NCBI GenBank assembly: GCA_902492015.1
Contig: CABUJR010000017.1
Span: 1 to 28,476 of the forward strand
Reading direction: 5' to 3'
DNA length: 28,476 nucleotides
Source of the DNA: an uncultured Eubacteriales bacterium
GTDB lineage: Bacteria > Bacillota > Clostridia > TANB77 > CAG-508
Shown: one piece after another, positions 6,400 to 15,709 of the stretch
Layout of the letters: the number at the start of each line of letters is the position of its first letter
Numbering within the stretch: position 1 is the first letter of the stretch
The notes under the pieces: generated by a model
Database searches by the model: none
What the model saw: the letters and a program-made list of their open reading frames with translations, nothing else
Told to the model about the DNA's origin: nothing
Program-made: the position numbers and the translations under genes

Positions 6400-7104
6400 A
6401 TGATAGCCTATAAAAGAGTTTTATTGAAATTAAGCGGGGAAGCACTAGCAGGAGATGAAGGTCATGGAATAAATCCAGATGTTGTTGGAAATATTTGTGA
6501 CAAAATTAAAGAAATTGTAGAAATGGGAGTTCAAGTTTCTATAGTAGTTGGAGGAGGAAACTTCTGGAGAGGGGCAAGACAAGGACAAAAAATGGATAGA
6601 GCAACAGCTGATTATATGGGAATGCTTGCAACAGCAATGAACGGACTTGCACTTCAAGATGCATTAGAAGCTAGAGGAATATACACAAGATTACAAACTG
6701 CAATAGAGATGAGGGAAATTGCAGAACCATACATAAAAAGAAAAGCAGCAAAACATTTAGAAAGAGGAAGAGTGGTTATCTTTTCATGTGGAACAGGTCA
6801 TCCATTTTTCTCAACAGATACAGCTGCAGCTTTAAGAGCAGCTGAAACAGAATCAGAAGTTATACTTCTTGCTAAAACAATAGATGGAGTATATTCTGCA
6901 GATCCAAAAGTGGATAAAACAGCAGTAAAATATGATGAAATTTCTTATAAAGATGTATTAGCACAAGATTTAAAAGTAATGGATTCAACAGCAACAGCTT
7001 TATGTAAAGACAATAAAATACCTTTATTAGTTTTTGCTATAAGTGAACCAGAAAATATTGTAAAAGCGATAAAAGGTGAAAAAGTAGGTACAATAGTAAG
7101 ATAG
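6400..7104 (+). CDS. pyrH: UMP kinase
   Basis: UMP kinase phosphorylates UMP to UDP in pyrimidine nucleotide synthesis. The 234-residue product is of normal length and belongs to the amino acid kinase fold. It shows YKRVLLKLSGEALAG at the start, IVVGGGNFWRGARQG, DYMGMLATAMNGLALQDALE, FSCGTGHPFFSTDTAAALRA, LLAKTIDGVYSADPK and the late LKVMDSTATALCKDN. I chose the ATG at 6400, which follows AAAAAAGGAG. The in-frame ATG at 6331 lies inside the promoter and would add 23 atypical residues. It heads the frr-uppS-cdsA-rseP-polC run. The genes rpsB and tsf, which often precede pyrH, are not here. Confidence 0.97.
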   Translation: MIAYKRVLLKLSGEALAGDEGHGINPDVVGNICDKIKEIVEMGVQVSIVVGGGNFWRGARQGQKMDRATADYMGMLATAMNGLALQDALEARGIYTRLQTAIEMREIAEPYIKRKAAKHLERGRVVIFSCGTGHPFFSTDTAAALRAAETESEVILLAKTIDGVYSADPKVDKTAVKYDEISYKDVLAQDLKVMDSTATALCKDNKIPLLVFAISEPENIVKAIKGEKVGTIVR

Positions 7105-7146
7105 ACAATAAAAATAGACGAGAAGGAAAGAAAGGATTGAAAGAAA

Positions 7147-7695
7147 ATGGAATTGAATGATTTAGAAGAAAGAATGCAAAAGACAATAGGAGTTTTCCAA
7201 GATAATTTAGCAGAAGTTAGAGCTGGAAGAGCGAATCCAGCAATTTTAAATAAAATAACTGTTGAGTACTATGGTGTTCCAACACCAATAAATCAAGTAG
7301 CTGGAATTTCTGTTCCAGAAGCTAGAATGATAGTTATTCAACCATGGGATGCAAGTGTATTAAAAGCAATAGAAAAAGCAATTCTTGCATCTGATATTGG
7401 ATTAAATCCAAATAATGATGGAAGTGTTATTAGATTAAATTTTCCAGAATTAACAGAGGAAAGAAGAAAAGAATTAGCTAAAGATATAAGAAAAACAGCA
7501 GAAGAAGCAAGAGTTGCAATACGTTCAATAAGAAGAGATGGAATGGAAGATGCAAAAGCAAAATGCAAAGCTTCTGAGATAACAGAAGATGATAGAGAAA
7601 CTATAGAAGATAATATTCAAAAATTAACAGATAAATATATAGCTGAAATAGACAAATTATTAGAAAATAAAGAAAAAGAAATTATGAGTATTTAA
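7147..7695 (+). CDS. frr: Ribosome recycling factor
   Basis: RRF, with EF-G, splits post-termination ribosomes. The 182-residue product has the full RRF signature: LAEVRAGRANPAILNKITVE near the start, YYGVPTPINQVAGISVPEAR, the domain II segment IVIQPWDASVLKAIEKAI, SDIGLNPNNDGSVIRLNFPE, and the C-terminal three-helix-bundle part with LTEERRKELAKDIRKTAEEA and AIRSIRRDGMEDAK. It starts 42 bases after pyrH and ends 12 bases before uppS, so it is almost certainly in the same transcript. Confidence 0.97.
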   Translation: MELNDLEERMQKTIGVFQDNLAEVRAGRANPAILNKITVEYYGVPTPINQVAGISVPEARMIVIQPWDASVLKAIEKAILASDIGLNPNNDGSVIRLNFPELTEERRKELAKDIRKTAEEARVAIRSIRRDGMEDAKAKCKASEITEDDRETIEDNIQKLTDKYIAEIDKLLENKEKEIMSI

Positions 7696-7707
7696 ACAGG
7701 AGTAGTC

Positions 7708-8415
7708 ATGGAAGAAAACAATATGCCTAAGCATATTGCTATTATTATGGATGGCAATAGAAGATGGGCCAAAAAAAGAAAATTACCTATAAAATTAGGA
7801 CATAAACAAGGTGCAGAAACATTAAAAAAGATTGTTAGACATGCAAATAAAATTGGTTTAAAATATATTACAGTATATGCTTTTTCAACAGAAAATTGGA
7901 AAAGAAGTGAGGAAGAAGTAGATGCTTTAATGAGTTTACTAGAAAAATATTTAGATGACTTTGCAAAAGAAGCAGATACAGAAAATATTGTTATAAGGGT
8001 GCTAGGAAATATATCTGTACTTTCACAATCACTTCAAGAAAGCATTGAAAGAACTATAAAAAGAACAGAAAATAATACTGGAACTATTTTTAATATAGCA
8101 TTAAACTATGGTGGTAGAGATGAAATAGTAAATGCAGTAAAAGAAATTGCAAGAAAAATAGAGTCTGGAGAAATTGATGTAAATGACATAACAGAAGAAG
8201 TAGTTTCTGAAAATTTGTATACTAAAAATATTCCAGATCCAGACCTCTTAATAAGAACAAGTGGAGAATTAAGATTGAGTGGATTTTTACCATGGCAGTC
8301 TGTTTATTCAGAATTTCTATTTTTAGATAAACTTTGGCCAGATTTTACAGAAAAAGACTTAGATGAAGCAATAAAAATATATGGTCAAAGAAATAGAAAA
8401 TTCGGCGCAAAATAA
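7708..8415 (+). CDS. uppS: Undecaprenyl diphosphate synthase (cis-prenyltransferase)
   Basis: UppS condenses eight isopentenyl diphosphates onto farnesyl diphosphate to make the C55 lipid carrier for cell wall synthesis. The 235-residue product carries the catalytic motif HIAIIMDGNRRWAKKR (catalytic aspartate D15), LGHKQGAETLKKIV, the FSTENWKRS segment, and the isopentenyl diphosphate site PDPDLLIRTSGELRLSGFLP followed by WQSVYSEF. AGGAG lies about six bases before the ATG. A second in-frame ATG at codon 6 is a possible alternative start. It is spaced 12 bases from frr and 19 bases from cdsA. Confidence 0.97.
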   Translation: MEENNMPKHIAIIMDGNRRWAKKRKLPIKLGHKQGAETLKKIVRHANKIGLKYITVYAFSTENWKRSEEEVDALMSLLEKYLDDFAKEADTENIVIRVLGNISVLSQSLQESIERTIKRTENNTGTIFNIALNYGGRDEIVNAVKEIARKIESGEIDVNDITEEVVSENLYTKNIPDPDLLIRTSGELRLSGFLPWQSVYSEFLFLDKLWPDFTEKDLDEAIKIYGQRNRKFGAK

Positions 8416-8434
8416 TTTGTTAAAGGATAAAAGA

Positions 8435-9253
8435 ATGGAAAATTTAAAAAGAATATTAACAGGTTTAATTGGATTACCTATTGTAATTTTAGTTTTTATA
8501 GTAGGAAATAAATATATAATTGATATTATTATGGCTATTGTAGCAATAATTGCTATGAATGAGTACATAAAATGTGTATCTAATAAATCAAAAGTTATAT
8601 CTTGGATAAGTTATTTAATGGTGGCAAGTATTGCTTTTATACATTTACTACCTAAAGACTTTATAGTTTTGGGACTTTCAGCAATAATACCAGTATTACT
8701 ATTAATATTATTTTTACATGTTATAATATCAAACATGAAAATAGGCTTTGAAAATATAGCATATACACTAATAGGAATATTATATATTTTTGGTTTTACA
8801 GTATTTATTCCAATATTATATGGAATTGAAGGTGAAATATCTGGAAAGATTTTAGTTTGGTATATTCTATTTACTGCTTGGGGAACAGATATATTTGCCT
8901 TTATGATTGGAAGAAAATTTGGTAAAACAAAATTTAGTAAAGTAAGTCCAAATAAATCAGTAGAAGGCTGTGTGGCAGGTATTATTGGAGCTATAGTTAT
9001 AAGTTTAATATATACTTTTTCTATAAATTATTTTGGAAATTTTGATATATCATATTTAAGCATTGGAATTATATCTGCTATTTTGAGTATAATAGGTCAA
9101 ATAGGAGATTTTGCAGCTTCAAGTATTAAGAGATATTTTGAAGTAAAAGATTTTAGTAATCTATTTCCCGGTCATGGAGGAATGTTAGATAGAATTGATA
9201 GTGTAATGTTTATTGCACCATTTGCATATTTTTTATTAACACTATGCTTATAG
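8435..9253 (+). CDS. cdsA: Phosphatidate cytidylyltransferase (CDP-diglyceride synthase)
   Basis: CdsA makes CDP-diacylglycerol from phosphatidic acid and CTP for phospholipid synthesis. The 272-residue protein is polytopic, with several hydrophobic segments (for example ILTGLIGLPIVILVFIVGNK and IIDIIMAIVAIIAM). Near the C-terminus it carries the family signature as SSIKRYFEVKDFSNLFPGHG followed by GMLDRIDS, with the conserved K-R, K-D, H-G-G and D-R-x-D positions. The Mg-binding AWGTDIFAFMIGRKFGKTK precedes it. The ATG at 8435 follows AAAGGAT. Upstream in-frame codons from 8381 lie within the end of uppS and have no ribosome binding site. In most clostridia dxr follows cdsA, but here rseP follows directly after 34 bases. 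Confidence 0.95.
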   Translation: MENLKRILTGLIGLPIVILVFIVGNKYIIDIIMAIVAIIAMNEYIKCVSNKSKVISWISYLMVASIAFIHLLPKDFIVLGLSAIIPVLLLILFLHVIISNMKIGFENIAYTLIGILYIFGFTVFIPILYGIEGEISGKILVWYILFTAWGTDIFAFMIGRKFGKTKFSKVSPNKSVEGCVAGIIGAIVISLIYTFSINYFGNFDISYLSIGIISAILSIIGQIGDFAASSIKRYFEVKDFSNLFPGHGGMLDRIDSVMFIAPFAYFLLTLCL

Positions 9254-9287
9254 GCATTTAACAAGTGACTTATAGGAGGAAAAGAAT

Positions 9288-10283
9288 TTGATTTTAGTTA
9301 ATGCTATAAAAATAATATTTTTATTGGGATTTTTAATATTCATTCATGAAGGAGGTCATTTTTTAGCAGCTAAATTTTTTAAAGTCAAAGTAGAAAATTT
9401 TTCTATAGGTTTTGGACCTAAAATTTTCACTAAAAAAGGCAAAGAAACAGAATATTCTGTTTCTGCTATTCCATTTGGTGGATATATAAAAATGGCTGGA
9501 GAATTTGAAAAAACTGATGAACCAGGATCTTTCAATAATGCAAAAGTATTGCACAGAATATTAATTGTATCAGCAGGACCTATAATAAATATTGTTTTTG
9601 GAATTTTAGTATTTTTTATGTTATCGGTTTTTTCTGGTTATAATTTATCTACAACTGTATCTGAAATAATTCCAGATACTAATCCTACTGGAATAGAAAT
9701 AGGAGATAAAATTTTAGAGATAAATGGAGAAAAAATTAGGATAAAATCTGATATAACAGATGCTGTAAATAAATCAAATGGAGAAAAACTTAGAGTTTTA
9801 GTAGATAGAAATGGAGAAAATATAGAACTTGAAGTTGTACCAACTGAGTATAATGGAATGTTTATTTTAGGAATTCAGGTAGCTTTAGTAAATGGAAGTT
9901 TTAGCGAAAGAATGTATTATGGATTTTGGGAGACAGTAGATTTTTCTTTATCAATAGGAGAAAGTTTAAAAATGCTGTTTACTGGCAATATAGGAATTGA
10001 ACAAATGACAGGACCAATTGGAATTTCTAATATAGTAGCTCAAACAAGTGGTATTTATGATTTCATATATTTATTAAGTTTAATATCATTATCACTTGGT
10101 GTTACAAATCTTTTACCTATACCAGCTTTAGATGGTGGAAGAATTGTACTATTAATACTTGAAGGGATTCGTGGTAAAGCACTAAAAGAAGAAATAGAGT
10201 TAGGAATACAATCATTAGGTTTTGCTATATTAATTTTATTCTCTCTTTATGTGTCTTATAATGATATACTAAGAATTTTTTAG
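9288..10283 (+). CDS. rseP: Site-2 intramembrane zinc metalloprotease RseP/RasP
   Basis: This family cleaves membrane-bound anti-sigma factors and remnant signal peptides within the membrane. The 331-residue product has the zinc-binding HEGGH in the first transmembrane helix (residues 20-24, in FLIFIHEGGHFLAAKFF), then FSIGFGPKIF and IPFGGYIKMAGE. A PDZ domain (about 105-190, with IGDKILEINGEKI) follows, and then the second zinc-site motif PALDGGRIV (D282). The start is TTG, well supported by AGGAGG (9274-9279) eight bases upstream. The cluster normally places dxr before this gene and ispG after it, and both are missing here. Confidence 0.95.
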   Translation: MILVNAIKIIFLLGFLIFIHEGGHFLAAKFFKVKVENFSIGFGPKIFTKKGKETEYSVSAIPFGGYIKMAGEFEKTDEPGSFNNAKVLHRILIVSAGPIINIVFGILVFFMLSVFSGYNLSTTVSEIIPDTNPTGIEIGDKILEINGEKIRIKSDITDAVNKSNGEKLRVLVDRNGENIELEVVPTEYNGMFILGIQVALVNGSFSERMYYGFWETVDFSLSIGESLKMLFTGNIGIEQMTGPIGISNIVAQTSGIYDFIYLLSLISLSLGVTNLLPIPALDGGRIVLLILEGIRGKALKEEIELGIQSLGFAILILFSLYVSYNDILRIF

Positions 10284-10324
10284 TTATCAAAAAATAAATA
10301 TTTTATAGAGGGAAGTGTAGAAAA

Positions 10325-10897
10325 ATGAGATGTAGAATTTGTGGAGCAAAATTAAAAAAAGAAGGAGATATTTGTACTAATTGTTACAAAAAATATCAAG
10401 AGGAAGAAGACTTAAAAAAAGATGTAAATGAAAGGTTAGTTGTAAAAAGAAAATATTCAATAGCATATTTAATATTAAAATATGTTTGGTTAATAATTAT
10501 TTTTGCTTTTTCAACTTTCGGTTGTTTTGCTTTTGGTAATGTTTTAGAAGGATTTGCTTGTATCTTAATTTTACTAGTAGTTTTTGGAATATTACTATTT
10601 TTAGATAAAAGAATATCTCTTGCAACTAAAGCAGTTTTTTATGATAAAAAAATTGTTTATACTTTTAAATTTTTATTTTTTGATACAGAAAAAATAGTTA
10701 AATATACTGATTTAGCAGATATAACATATTTCCAAACATTTTCTCAAAAAAGATTTGGATTTGGAGATTTATGTGTATATGCAAAAGGTGTGATTCCTGG
10801 AACAACAATATTTAATGGTTTCCAATTAAAAAATGTAGAAAATGTTGATGAAGTTTTAAACCAAATAGGAGAAGTGGTCGGAAAAATTGAAAATTAG
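10325..10897 (+). CDS. Zinc-ribbon membrane protein with a PH-like domain, function unknown
   Basis: The 190-residue product starts with a zinc ribbon, CRICG with C3 and C6 and CTNC with C17 and C20. A basic stretch and two transmembrane helices follow (about residues 46-65 and 70-93). The last 90 residues are beta-rich and end in an amphipathic helix (VDEVLNQIGEVVGKIEN), resembling bacterial PH-like (bPH2/YdbT-type) domains. The likely topology is ribbon and PH-like domain both in the cytoplasm. It is tightly placed between rseP (41-base gap) and polC (17-base gap), in the slot where ispG is found in many clostridia. I do not know a role for it. Co-transcription with envelope genes is the only hint. 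Confidence 0.8.
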   Translation: MRCRICGAKLKKEGDICTNCYKKYQEEEDLKKDVNERLVVKRKYSIAYLILKYVWLIIIFAFSTFGCFAFGNVLEGFACILILLVVFGILLFLDKRISLATKAVFYDKKIVYTFKFLFFDTEKIVKYTDLADITYFQTFSQKRFGFGDLCVYAKGVIPGTTIFNGFQLKNVENVDEVLNQIGEVVGKIEN

Positions 10898-10914
10898 GAA
10901 GTAAGAGGCAGACT

Positions 10915-13900
10915 ATGCAAAAATATATAAAAGAAGTTTTCAATGATTATAATTTAGAAAATAATTTAATAGAGACAAGAATTGAGAATATAAATTTATA
11001 TAAAAAAACAAATAAATTACAAATAAAAGTAGTATCATCAAAACAAATAAGTATTAGAGAAATAGAAAGTTTTGAAGAATACTTAGTAAACAGGTTTAAA
11101 GTAAATAAAGCATTTATAGATATAAACTATGAAAATGGAATTTCTATAAATCCATCTATTGAAACTGATTGGAAAGATATAATTAAATATATTGCTAAAA
11201 AAGAACCTGTAGGAAAAGCTATTTTAAATAATAGCACAGTAAGTATAGAAAATTCAAAATTAACTGTTAACTTATTTATGAGAGGTGCTGCTTTTTTAAT
11301 AGCGCAAAAATTTGATAAAGGATTAGAACATTTATTATTAAACTTATATAATAAACAATATGAAGTAGAATTTGTAGAAATCTTTTCAATAGAAGATGAA
11401 AAGAAGCTTATTGCCAAAAGAGACGAAGAAGAAAGAAAAGCTTTGATAGAACTTGAAAAGCAAGCTTTAATTGATATTGAAGCAAGAAAAGAAGAAAAAA
11501 GGTTAGAAGTAGAAAAAGAAAAACAAAGAAAGCAAGAAGAGGAAGAACGCTTAAAAGAAAATTTGAGAAAACAAAATCCAGAATTAGCAGCAAAAATAGA
11601 AGCACATCAGAATAAGGCTCCAGAAGTGCAAGGAGAAGAATCTCCTTTAATTTATGGAAGAAGTTTAACTATAAGAACAGATCTTGTAAAAATAAATGAT
11701 ATTCCAACAGAAGAATCAACTGAATTAAAAGTTTGTGTTGATGGTGAAATTTTAGATGGATCAATAGATTCACGAGAAATAAAAAATGAAAAAATTATAC
11801 TTATGTTTAATCTTTTTGATGGAACAAGTACAATAGCATGTAAAGCATTTTTGGAAAAGGAAAAATTTAAACAAATTAAAGATAGAATTTCAAAAGCAAA
11901 AGGGTTGAGAATTGAAGGTGTTGCCAAATATAGTTCATATTCTAAAGAAGTTGAAATAATGGCAAATACTATTTTAGAATCTACAGGAATAAAAAAAGAA
12001 AAGAGAATTGATAATTCTGAAGTAAAAAGAGTTGAACTTCACATGCATACACAAATGAGTCAGATGGATGCAATAACACCTTGTACTGATTTATTAAAAA
12101 GGGCAATAAGTTGGGGGTGGAAATCTATTGCAATTACAGACCATGGAGTAGTTCAAAGTTTTCCTGATGCTCATAAATTTTTAGAAAAAACAGGAGCAGA
12201 TTTAAAAGTTATTTATGGAGTAGAGGCATATTTTGTTCCAGATAAAGATCCTTGTGTAGTAAATTCTAAAAATCAATCTATTGATACAGAATATTGTGTA
12301 TTTGATTTAGAAACTACAGGTATTTCACATATAACAGAAAAAATTACAGAAGTTGGTATAATAAAAATAAAAAATGGAGAAATAATAGATACTTTTGAAT
12401 GTTTTGTAAATCCTGAAAAACCAATACCACAAAAAGTTGTTGAAGTAACACATATTACAGATGATATGGTAAAAGATGCTGAAACTATAGATAAAGTAAT
12501 GCCTAAAGTATTAGAATTTATGGGTGATTCTGTTTTGGTTGCACATAATGCAGATTTTGATATTGGTTTCATGAAATATAATTGTGAACAATTAGGGTTA
12601 AAATTTGAATATACTCATATAGATACTTTGCGTTTAGCAAAAGCAATATTTCCAGAATTTACAAAATATAAGTTAGGAATTATTGCAGATAAACTAGGTA
12701 TAAAAGTAGATGTAGCTCATAGAGCTTTAGATGATGTAAAAACATTGGTTGCTGTATTTAAAGAAATGATAGAAAGAGCAAAAGAAAAAAATGCTAAAAC
12801 TATAGATGATTTTGATAATGTGTTTGAAACTGATTTTAAAAAATTACCTTCATATCATGCTATTATTTTAGCAAAAAATTATATTGGATTAAGAAATCTT
12901 TATAAATTAATATCATATTCTCATTTAGATTATTTTTATAAAAAACCTAGAATTTTAAAAACAATGTTTAATAAATATAGAGAAGGATTAATACTGGGAA
13001 GTGCGTGTGAAGCAGGAGAACTTTATAGAGCCATAGTTGCAGGAAAATCTGATGAGGAGTTAGAAGAGATTGCAGAATATTATGATTATTTAGAAATTCA
13101 ACCTTTAAAAAACAATGAATATATGATACGAGAAGGAATTGTTGAGGGAGAAGAAAAACTAATTGAATTTAATAAAAAAATAGTTGAATTAGGTGAAAAA
13201 TTAAATAAGTTAGTTGTTGCCACTTGTGATGTCCATTTTATGGATCCTCAAGATGAAGTTTATAGAAGAATTCTTCAAGCTGGACAAAAATATGATGATG
13301 CTGATAATCAAGCACCTCTATATTTAAGAACAACAGAAGAAATGCTTAAGGAATTTGAATATTTAGGTGAAGAAAAAGCTTATGAAGTAGTAGTAACCAA
13401 TACTAATTTAGTAGCTGATATGTGTGAAAAAATAAAACCAATTTCACCAGAAAAATGCCCACCACATATTCCAGGATGTGAGCAAATGATAAAGGATATA
13501 GCATATCAAAGAGCACATGAATTATATGGGAACCCACTTCCTGAAATTGTTCAAACAAGACTTGATAAAGAATTAGATTCCATAATAAAAAATGGTTTCT
13601 CAGTTATGTATATTATAGCTCAAAAGCTAGTATGGAAATCAAATGAAGATGGATATATAGTAGGTTCTAGAGGGTCTGTAGGTTCGTCTTTTGTAGCAAA
13701 TATGACTGGAATAACAGAAGTAAATTCTCTTAAACCTCATTATAGATGTCCAAATTGCAAATATTCTGATTTTACAGATTATGGAGTAAAAAATGGGTTT
13801 GACCTTCCAGATAAAAATTGTCCAAAATGTGGTCATAAATTGGACAAAGATGGTATGGATATACCATTTGAAACATTTTTAGGATTTAATGGTGATAAAG

Positions 13901-15342
13901 AACCTGATATAGACTTAAACTTTTCAGGAGAATATCAAGCAAAAGCTCATAAATATACAGAAGTAATTTTTGGAAAAGGAACAACTTTTAAAGCTGGAAC
14001 AGTAGGTACTGTTGCAGATAAAACAGCTTTTGGATATGCTAAAAATTATTTTGAAGAAAGAAACATACATAAACCAAATGCCGAAATAGCTAGAATTTCA
14101 GCAGGATGTGTTGGAGTAAAAAGAACTACTGGACAACATCCTGGAGGAATTATAGTTGTACCAAAAGGACGCGAAATTTTTGAATTTACACCTGTTCAGC
14201 ATCCTGCAGATGATCCAAAATCAGATATTATAACAACTCACTTTGATTATCACTCTATAGATCAAAACCTTTTAAAATTAGATATATTAGGACATGATGA
14301 TCCAACAGTTATAAGAATGCTTTATGATTTAACTGGAATAGACCCAACAAAAGTACCTTTAGATGATAAAGAGACTATGAGTATATTTAGTTCAACAAAA
14401 GCTTTAGGTGTAACACCTGAACAAATTAATTCAGAAGTTGGAAGTTTTGGCATTCCAGAATTTGGAACTAAGTTTGTAAGAGGAATGCTTGTAGATACAA
14501 GGCCAACTACTTTTGCTGAGCTTATTAGTATATCAGGACTTTCACATGGAACTGATGTATGGCTTAATAATGCACAGGAATTAATAAATCAAGGAACAGT
14601 TACTTTAAGTGAGGCAATAGGTTGTAGAGATGATATAATGGTATATTTAATGAAAAAAGGATTAGAACCTAATCATGCTTTTAAAATAATGGAAACAGTT
14701 CGTAAAGGAAAGGCACTAAAAGATCCAGAAAAATGGGCAGAATATGTAAAAATGATGCAAGAACATGATGTTCCAGATTGGTATATTAAATCTTGTGAAA
14801 AAATAAAATACATGTTTCCTAAAGCACATGCTGCAGCTTATGTAACAAATGCTTTTAGAATTGCTTGGTTTAAGGTTCATGAGCCAAAGGCTTATTATAC
14901 AGCATATTATACGATAAGAGCAGATGAATTTGATAGTGAATGTATGATATTTGGAAAAGAAAAAGTAAAAGCTAAGATGAAAGAAATTGATAATGCAGGA
15001 AATGCAGCAACAGCTAAAGACAAAAATATGTATTCAATTTTAGAAATAGTTTTAGAAATGTATGAAAGAGGAATAAAATTTTTACCAATAGATTTATATA
15101 AATCTCATAGTACAAAATTTCTTATGGAAGAAGATGGAATAAGACCACCACTTAATAGTATTCCAGGTCTTGGAACAATAGCAGCAGAAGGAATATATAA
15201 AGCAAGATTGGAAGAGCCTTTTGAATGTATAGAAGATATGCAGACTCGTTCTAAAATAGGAAAATCAGTAACAGAACTTTTAGATAGGTTTGGATGTCTA
15301 AAAGGAATGACGAAATCTAATCAGTTAAGTTTATTTGTATAA
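10915..15342 (+). CDS. polC: DNA polymerase III alpha subunit, PolC type (with 3'-5' exonuclease)
   Basis: PolC is the main replicative polymerase of Firmicutes. The 1475-residue product has the full domain order. An N-terminal domain is followed by a Lys/Glu-rich coiled linker (about 165-225). Next comes an OB fold (about 255-345) and a PHP domain opening with VELHMHTQMSQMDA (near 373), split by the DEDD exonuclease. The exonuclease shows FDLETTG (462-468), LVAHNADFDIGFM and HRALDDV. The PHP domain then resumes. A zinc-binding Cys4 follows (CPNC near 944, CPKC later), then the polymerase core with PDIDLNFSGEYQ (near 996), TTGQHPGGIIVVP, and DILGHDDPTVIRML. The C-terminus NQLSLFV matches the clamp-binding motif QLSLF. 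Length and domains are as expected. DUF1294 follows after 14 bases. Confidence 0.97.
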   Translation: MQKYIKEVFNDYNLENNLIETRIENINLYKKTNKLQIKVVSSKQISIREIESFEEYLVNRFKVNKAFIDINYENGISINPSIETDWKDIIKYIAKKEPVGKAILNNSTVSIENSKLTVNLFMRGAAFLIAQKFDKGLEHLLLNLYNKQYEVEFVEIFSIEDEKKLIAKRDEEERKALIELEKQALIDIEARKEEKRLEVEKEKQRKQEEEERLKENLRKQNPELAAKIEAHQNKAPEVQGEESPLIYGRSLTIRTDLVKINDIPTEESTELKVCVDGEILDGSIDSREIKNEKIILMFNLFDGTSTIACKAFLEKEKFKQIKDRISKAKGLRIEGVAKYSSYSKEVEIMANTILESTGIKKEKRIDNSEVKRVELHMHTQMSQMDAITPCTDLLKRAISWGWKSIAITDHGVVQSFPDAHKFLEKTGADLKVIYGVEAYFVPDKDPCVVNSKNQSIDTEYCVFDLETTGISHITEKITEVGIIKIKNGEIIDTFECFVNPEKPIPQKVVEVTHITDDMVKDAETIDKVMPKVLEFMGDSVLVAHNADFDIGFMKYNCEQLGLKFEYTHIDTLRLAKAIFPEFTKYKLGIIADKLGIKVDVAHRALDDVKTLVAVFKEMIERAKEKNAKTIDDFDNVFETDFKKLPSYHAIILAKNYIGLRNLYKLISYSHLDYFYKKPRILKTMFNKYREGLILGSACEAGELYRAIVAGKSDEELEEIAEYYDYLEIQPLKNNEYMIREGIVEGEEKLIEFNKKIVELGEKLNKLVVATCDVHFMDPQDEVYRRILQAGQKYDDADNQAPLYLRTTEEMLKEFEYLGEEKAYEVVVTNTNLVADMCEKIKPISPEKCPPHIPGCEQMIKDIAYQRAHELYGNPLPEIVQTRLDKELDSIIKNGFSVMYIIAQKLVWKSNEDGYIVGSRGSVGSSFVANMTGITEVNSLKPHYRCPNCKYSDFTDYGVKNGFDLPDKNCPKCGHKLDKDGMDIPFETFLGFNGDKEPDIDLNFSGEYQAKAHKYTEVIFGKGTTFKAGTVGTVADKTAFGYAKNYFEERNIHKPNAEIARISAGCVGVKRTTGQHPGGIIVVPKGREIFEFTPVQHPADDPKSDIITTHFDYHSIDQNLLKLDILGHDDPTVIRMLYDLTGIDPTKVPLDDKETMSIFSSTKALGVTPEQINSEVGSFGIPEFGTKFVRGMLVDTRPTTFAELISISGLSHGTDVWLNNAQELINQGTVTLSEAIGCRDDIMVYLMKKGLEPNHAFKIMETVRKGKALKDPEKWAEYVKMMQEHDVPDWYIKSCEKIKYMFPKAHAAAYVTNAFRIAWFKVHEPKAYYTAYYTIRADEFDSECMIFGKEKVKAKMKEIDNAGNAATAKDKNMYSILEIVLEMYERGIKFLPIDLYKSHSTKFLMEEDGIRPPLNSIPGLGTIAAEGIYKARLEEPFECIEDMQTRSKIGKSVTELLDRFGCLKGMTKSNQLSLFV

Positions 15343-15356
15343 ATAAAGGAGAATAT

Positions 15357-15650
15357 ATGTTATATATAGTAGAAACTATAGGAATAAAATACATAGTTAT
15401 ATATTTAGTAGTTATAAATTTAATAGGTTTTTTAGCAATGGGAATTGATAAATATAAAGCCAAAAAGAATTACTGGAGGATTCCAGAAGGAACATTAATG
15501 ATGCTTGCTGTTTTAGGAGGAGGAATTGGAACTATTGCTGGAATATATGTTTTTAGACACAAAACTAAAAAAATGAAGTTTACTGTTGGCATGCCAACAA
15601 TACTCATTTCTGAAATAGCCATAATAATCTATTTATTTATAAAATTCTAA
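15357..15650 (+). CDS. DUF1294 small membrane protein
   Basis: The 97-residue product has three hydrophobic segments (about 12-28, 47-64 and 76-95). It carries the typical DUF1294 text MGIDKYKAKKNYWRIPEGTL, LGGGIGTIAGIYVFRHKTKK and MKFTVGMP. AAAGGAG lies before the ATG, and polC ends 14 bases upstream, so it is probably the last gene of the operon. The function of the family is unknown to me. Confidence 0.88.
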   Translation: MLYIVETIGIKYIVIYLVVINLIGFLAMGIDKYKAKKNYWRIPEGTLMMLAVLGGGIGTIAGIYVFRHKTKKMKFTVGMPTILISEIAIIIYLFIKF

Positions 15651-15654
15651 GTAT

Positions 15655-15690
15655 TATGTTACAATTTTACTATAATCAAATTGTAACATA
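15655..15690. repeat. Perfect 13-bp inverted repeat after the polC operon
   Basis: TATGTTACAATTT (15655-15667) is exactly repeated in inverse as AAATTGTAACATA (15678-15690), with a 10-base loop. It begins five bases after the DUF1294 stop. It lacks a T-run, so it is not a standard terminator. It may be an RNA stem that stabilises the transcript end or a protein-binding site. Confidence 0.6.
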
Positions 15691-15709
15691 AATTAAATAT
15701 AAATGAAAT

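Noticed and set aside
13639..13836. Minus-strand frames inside polC and other long genes
   Set aside because: They are shadows of well-identified + strand genes and show no independent signals.
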